Below are positions 16,828 through 19,693 of a stretch of DNA of 19,693 bases, piece after piece. A program made the position numbers and the translations under genes. Each line of letters opens with the position of its first letter. Position 1 is the stretch's first letter. Under the pieces are notes generated by a model. The model was not told the origin of the DNA and did not search any database. It worked only from the letters and a program-made list of their open reading frames with translations. Source of the stretch: Chrysomallon squamiferum (lineage: Eukaryota; Mollusca; Gastropoda; Neomphalida; Peltospiridae); the NCBI GenBank assembly GCA_012295275.1, contig CM022677.1, positions 11,902,139-11,921,831 of the forward strand, in the 5' to 3' direction.

Positions 16828-19327
16828 TTGATCTGTTAATTAATTAATTTATATAATTATTTTGTGTTGATGTATTTGCTTTTTGTTTTCTTTGTTACTG
16901 TGTATGCTATTTATTTTTTGAATTTGTTATTTTATATTATGTTTTTGAATTTATTTAATCAACCATTTGTGTTTATTTATTTGTTTGAGTTAAAGTTTGG
17001 CTTCAGTTTTCACTGTTTCTATCAAGATGTTTTTAAGTGTAAATTCAATTTTTAATTAATTGAAAAAGTGATGGAGCATTAGGACAGAATGTGGACAGAG
17101 AAATAAGTAATGTTTCATGGTTTCAAAAATTCCACATCTACAGTTTGGTTTTGTGTTTATTTTGTGTTTGAATTTGATTGTGTTTAGATTGGTGCAGTAG
17201 CTGATTCTGAGTTTGGTAAAGTTGTTGTTATATAGTTTGTTACAACAATAATTTTTGTTTTGTGATTATGAAAGGTGTAACTTTTGTTTATTTTATTTGT
17301 TTACTATTTAACATTCACCAACTCTGTTCTCCATTTCAATATGGCTGACTGTTGTTTAAAAACTGGACTGTTGTGAAAGGTATGTTTTAATTGTTGTCTT
17401 GTTTCTTTTCACTCATTTGGCTATGTGTTGTTATTGTTTTTGATGTGCAGACTGTTTTACTGTTTGTTGAGTCAGAGTTTCAGGATTAGTGAAGGTAATT
17501 CCCAGTAAGAAAATATTGATCCCAGATGTTTACACTGGGACCAAAAGCCTTTAAGTTTTGTGTTCATCTGTAAATAAATTTTCCTTCAGTTGTCACTTTT
17601 TGTTATGATTTCTGCTGTTTTGCTGATTGAGGAGATTTGTGCCTTGTCAAGATATCTCAGTTTTTTTTCTGTTTGGAGATTGGTTTTCTTCTGTATTTGT
17701 ATGCTGTGGTATATATGTTTGTTTGTAAGGATACCAGAATGTCCACTTTTTTATTATTTTCCATTCAGGGTTTTGTCTGAGAGTTTGTTGGTGATTTATA
17801 TTGTTTTTTTATTTATAGCCTTTTGCTTCTGGTCAACTTTTTCTTTTTTTAAAATCAGATTTGGCCTTTTTAACCTGCTGTATTTTGAAAATCCTAATTT
17901 TCATTTCTGAATCATTTGAGTTAGTGGTTTTTATGTCTTCCATGGTTATTTTTTTATAGGTGGGTTTGTTGTTGTTTGTCCTGGTGCTGAAAGTTTAATG
18001 TGTGCAGTTGTGTGTATAATTCAATGTTAATTATGTGTCTCTATTTACTTCAACACACACACATAACATACACACTTAAATATACAAACATACATACACA
18101 TATTATTTTATTTAGTGTTTTATTTTTATATTTTCATTTCTTAGTTGGTTACATTGCAAAGTTAAAAATGTTTCTTCCTTTTAACTGTTATAATAAATTT
18201 TTATTATTATCATTAGTTTTATTATTATTATTATTATTATTATTGTATATGACTGTGTGTGTGTTTTTCTTTTAACAATTTTGGAGCTCTTATTTTAAAA
18301 ATAAAAAACTGACTGGATGGTGATTTAAGTGTAAACAAAATTATAGGTTCACTTCATTTTATTAAAAATGTGCTTTTGATTCCTATCTTTGCAATTAAAT
18401 ACACATTTTAATAATTTGTAGTTCAGTATTTATTTATTTATTTTCATGGGTTTTACAATTTCTTTTTTGTTGTTTGATTTGTTGTTTTTTGCTTTGTTTT
18501 CTTAGATCTTTAATTTTTTTTTTTTTTTATTTTAAATTAATTTGGTCTGTATTTGAGAAAAAAAAAATTGCAATAGCTTAAAGACTTTTTTATCATGTAA
18601 CTTGTTCTTTTTATTGATATGCTTGTGAAATCCATTTTGTCTTCTTTTCAGTTTGCTTTTCAGTTTGCTTTTCTTGTTTTATCCTATTCACCCCCGTGCC
18701 TTAGTCACCCGCATATGGGTGGAGCTACTAATAAACACAGGCTGAAGTTTGTACAAGCACTAGGGGCTTTTAAGATTAAACTGGTAATTAAGTATTAAAA
18801 AAAGTAATTGTTTTTGTTACTGACTGAAAATATAGAAACTTATCTAGTGATCATATATTGCAATTATTGATATCTATCTGTGAATACACATACACACATA
18901 AACACGCATGCACTCCCACACTGTGTGATAGAGGTAAGCTGCTGAACTTGGACTGAATATTGATGAGTATAAATAAAATATATATGAATCTATGGTTTTT
19001 GTTTACATTGGTGTGTATGTGTTGGTGTACACATTTGCATACAAAAACACACATACACACACAAACACATAAATTAAGCTATGCATTTCTTTCTTTCTTT
19101 TTCATTTGTTTCTCATCCACTTTCCAATCCAGTGCCTCCTGCAAGCATTATTAGAGATTTTAAAAATGATTTGTGTAATATGATTTTAAATAATTACATA
19201 TATTTATCTTGTCAATCAATTTATATTCGTTAAACAAATACTTTGAGATATAAATGATTTTTATCTGCCTTATAACATGATCAGTATAACATTAATTCAT
19301 AGATAATTTTACATATCTGATCAATAG
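16828..19327. other. T-rich intron-like sequence
   Basis: Strong T (and G) bias on the plus strand (TTTGTTT, TTGTTGTT runs) up to about 18660, with several Phe-rich open frames that follow from composition alone. It contains (CA)-type runs at 18050-18100 and 19040-19070, and (TTA)n at 18200-18244. At 18706-18722 there is a short imperfect palindrome (CACCCGCATATGGGTGG). No gene was recognised. It is probably an intron leading to the vWA/TSP1 exons. Confidence 0.5.
18200..18244. repeat. (TTA)n microsatellite
   Basis: Two runs of TTA units separated by CATTAGTTT. Confidence 0.95.
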
Positions 19328-19456
19328 TGTGTCTTAAAGATATTAATATATCTTGGAATTGGATCCTCACCAACTGATCTATTGACAGCAGCAGACTATT
19401 CTGTATTGGCAGAACAATTGAAAGAACTCACTAAGCTTTGTGCAGACAAGTTAATG
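19328..19456 (+). CDS. von Willebrand factor A domain, C-terminal exon (partial)
   Basis: After a CTGATCAATAG acceptor the phase-0 frame reads LKILIYLGIGSSPTDLLTAA and continues YSVLAEQLKELTKLC. This is the signature of the last third of a vWA domain: a buried beta strand ending in GIG or GVG, then a helix around AAD, then a final helix with the spacing L..L..LC. vWA domains bind ligands in secreted and surface proteins, usually through a metal site formed by earlier residues that would lie in exons not visible here. The frame stays open to 19477. The donor is unclear; one GT near 19458 would leave phase 1, as the next exon requires. The TSP1 exon 150 bp downstream supports a vWA-TSP1 protein. 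Confidence 0.55.
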
Positions 19457-19539
19457 TGTTATTCAACTTCTACATAAAAGAAAATCATTTTAGTACTAGA
19501 TTGCAAGCACAATCAAAAAGTATTTAATTGTCATTTTTA

Positions 19540-19594
19540 ATTTATTTATTTATTTATTTATTTATTTATTATTTATTAATTAATTTATTTAATT
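19540..19594. repeat. (TTTA)n microsatellite
   Basis: TTTA units immediately 5' of the polypyrimidine tract of the TSP1 exon acceptor. Confidence 0.95.
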
Positions 19595-19606
19595 TCACTC
19601 TTACAG

Positions 19607-19683
19607 TTGGTGGTTCTTGGTCTGCATGGTCACTTCAGAGACTGGGTAGTTGTAGTGAAACATGTGGTAGAGGCACTAGATAA
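19607..19683 (+). pseudogene. Thrombospondin type 1 repeat exon with in-frame stop, at window edge
   Basis: A clean acceptor (TTTCACTCTTACAG) is followed after 2 nt by GGSWSAWSLQRLGSCSETCG and then RGTR. This contains the WxxWS start and the CSxTCGxG core of a TSP1 repeat, which normally forms a three-stranded disulfide-bonded fold. A TAA follows directly (19681-19683), where family members usually continue with further Arg residues. The third Trp position reads Leu, and a Trp lies in another frame there. So this exon is either decaying or carries a sequence error. The window ends 10 bp later. Confidence 0.7.
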
Positions 19684-19693
19684 GATTTGAGAT

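Noticed and set aside
16864-18275. Several Phe/Leu-rich frames suggestive of membrane proteins
   Set aside because: They are caused by T-rich composition. None has motif or splice support.
18660-18780. Possible tRNA-derived SINE or tRNA gene around CCGTGCCTTAGTCACCCGC
   Set aside because: No A-box/B-box pair and no cloverleaf could be drawn.

Overview
The window looks like AT-rich nuclear DNA from a metazoan. No bacterial-type gene organisation is visible. Possible coding segments are short, bounded by GT/AG splice signals and separated by long introns. Microsatellites are abundant: (CA)n, (GA)n, (GT)n, (AAT)n and (TTTA)n. The mobile-element remnants and a vWA/TSP1-type gene suggest a marine invertebrate, perhaps a mollusc. 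That placement is inference, because no lineage-diagnostic gene is present.

Layout. (1) From 1 to about 9270, the minus strand carries splice-bounded segments that fit a host gene transcribed right to left. Six of them (8150-8207, 7868-7897, 7554-7634, 3227-3286, 3092-3151, 2568-2698) join in one open frame. Some acceptors were chosen because they keep the frame. The product is charged and helix-rich, and I do not recognise it. (2) Two decayed mobile elements lie on the plus strand inside its presumed introns: a LINE-type ORF1 remnant (1402-2153), and a 3.3 kb DNA transposon relic (3893-7180) with long inverted arms. The relic's broken gene encodes an XPG/FEN1-like nuclease plus a Cys-rich tail, as in the Academ superfamily. 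(3) From 9700 to 13060 there is a diverged tandem repeat family with a unit of about 130-150 bp. It lies in one orientation at 9700-10460 and in the opposite orientation at 11300-13060. Two decayed thrombospondin type 1 (TSP1) repeats sit inside the second array. (4) At 13850-14036 (minus) there is a broken coiled-coil exon. (5) At 14504-15496 there is a roughly 1 kb non-autonomous DNA element with long inverted ends and hAT-like termini. (6) From 15820 to 16830 the plus strand holds a set of candidate exons whose phases agree across the first two introns and which then show frameshifts. (7) From 16830 to 19330 the sequence is T-rich and intron-like. (8) At the right edge, a plausible von Willebrand A (vWA) C-terminal exon and a TSP1 exon lie on the plus strand. 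They suggest a secreted or cell-surface vWA-TSP1 protein that runs beyond the window.

The best-supported unusual object is the Academ-like relic. Its two arms carry near-identical, outward-reading, CxxC-containing open frames, an arrangement that a simple intact transposon does not explain. No RNA gene or CRISPR array was seen. All splice calls are by eye and need transcript support.
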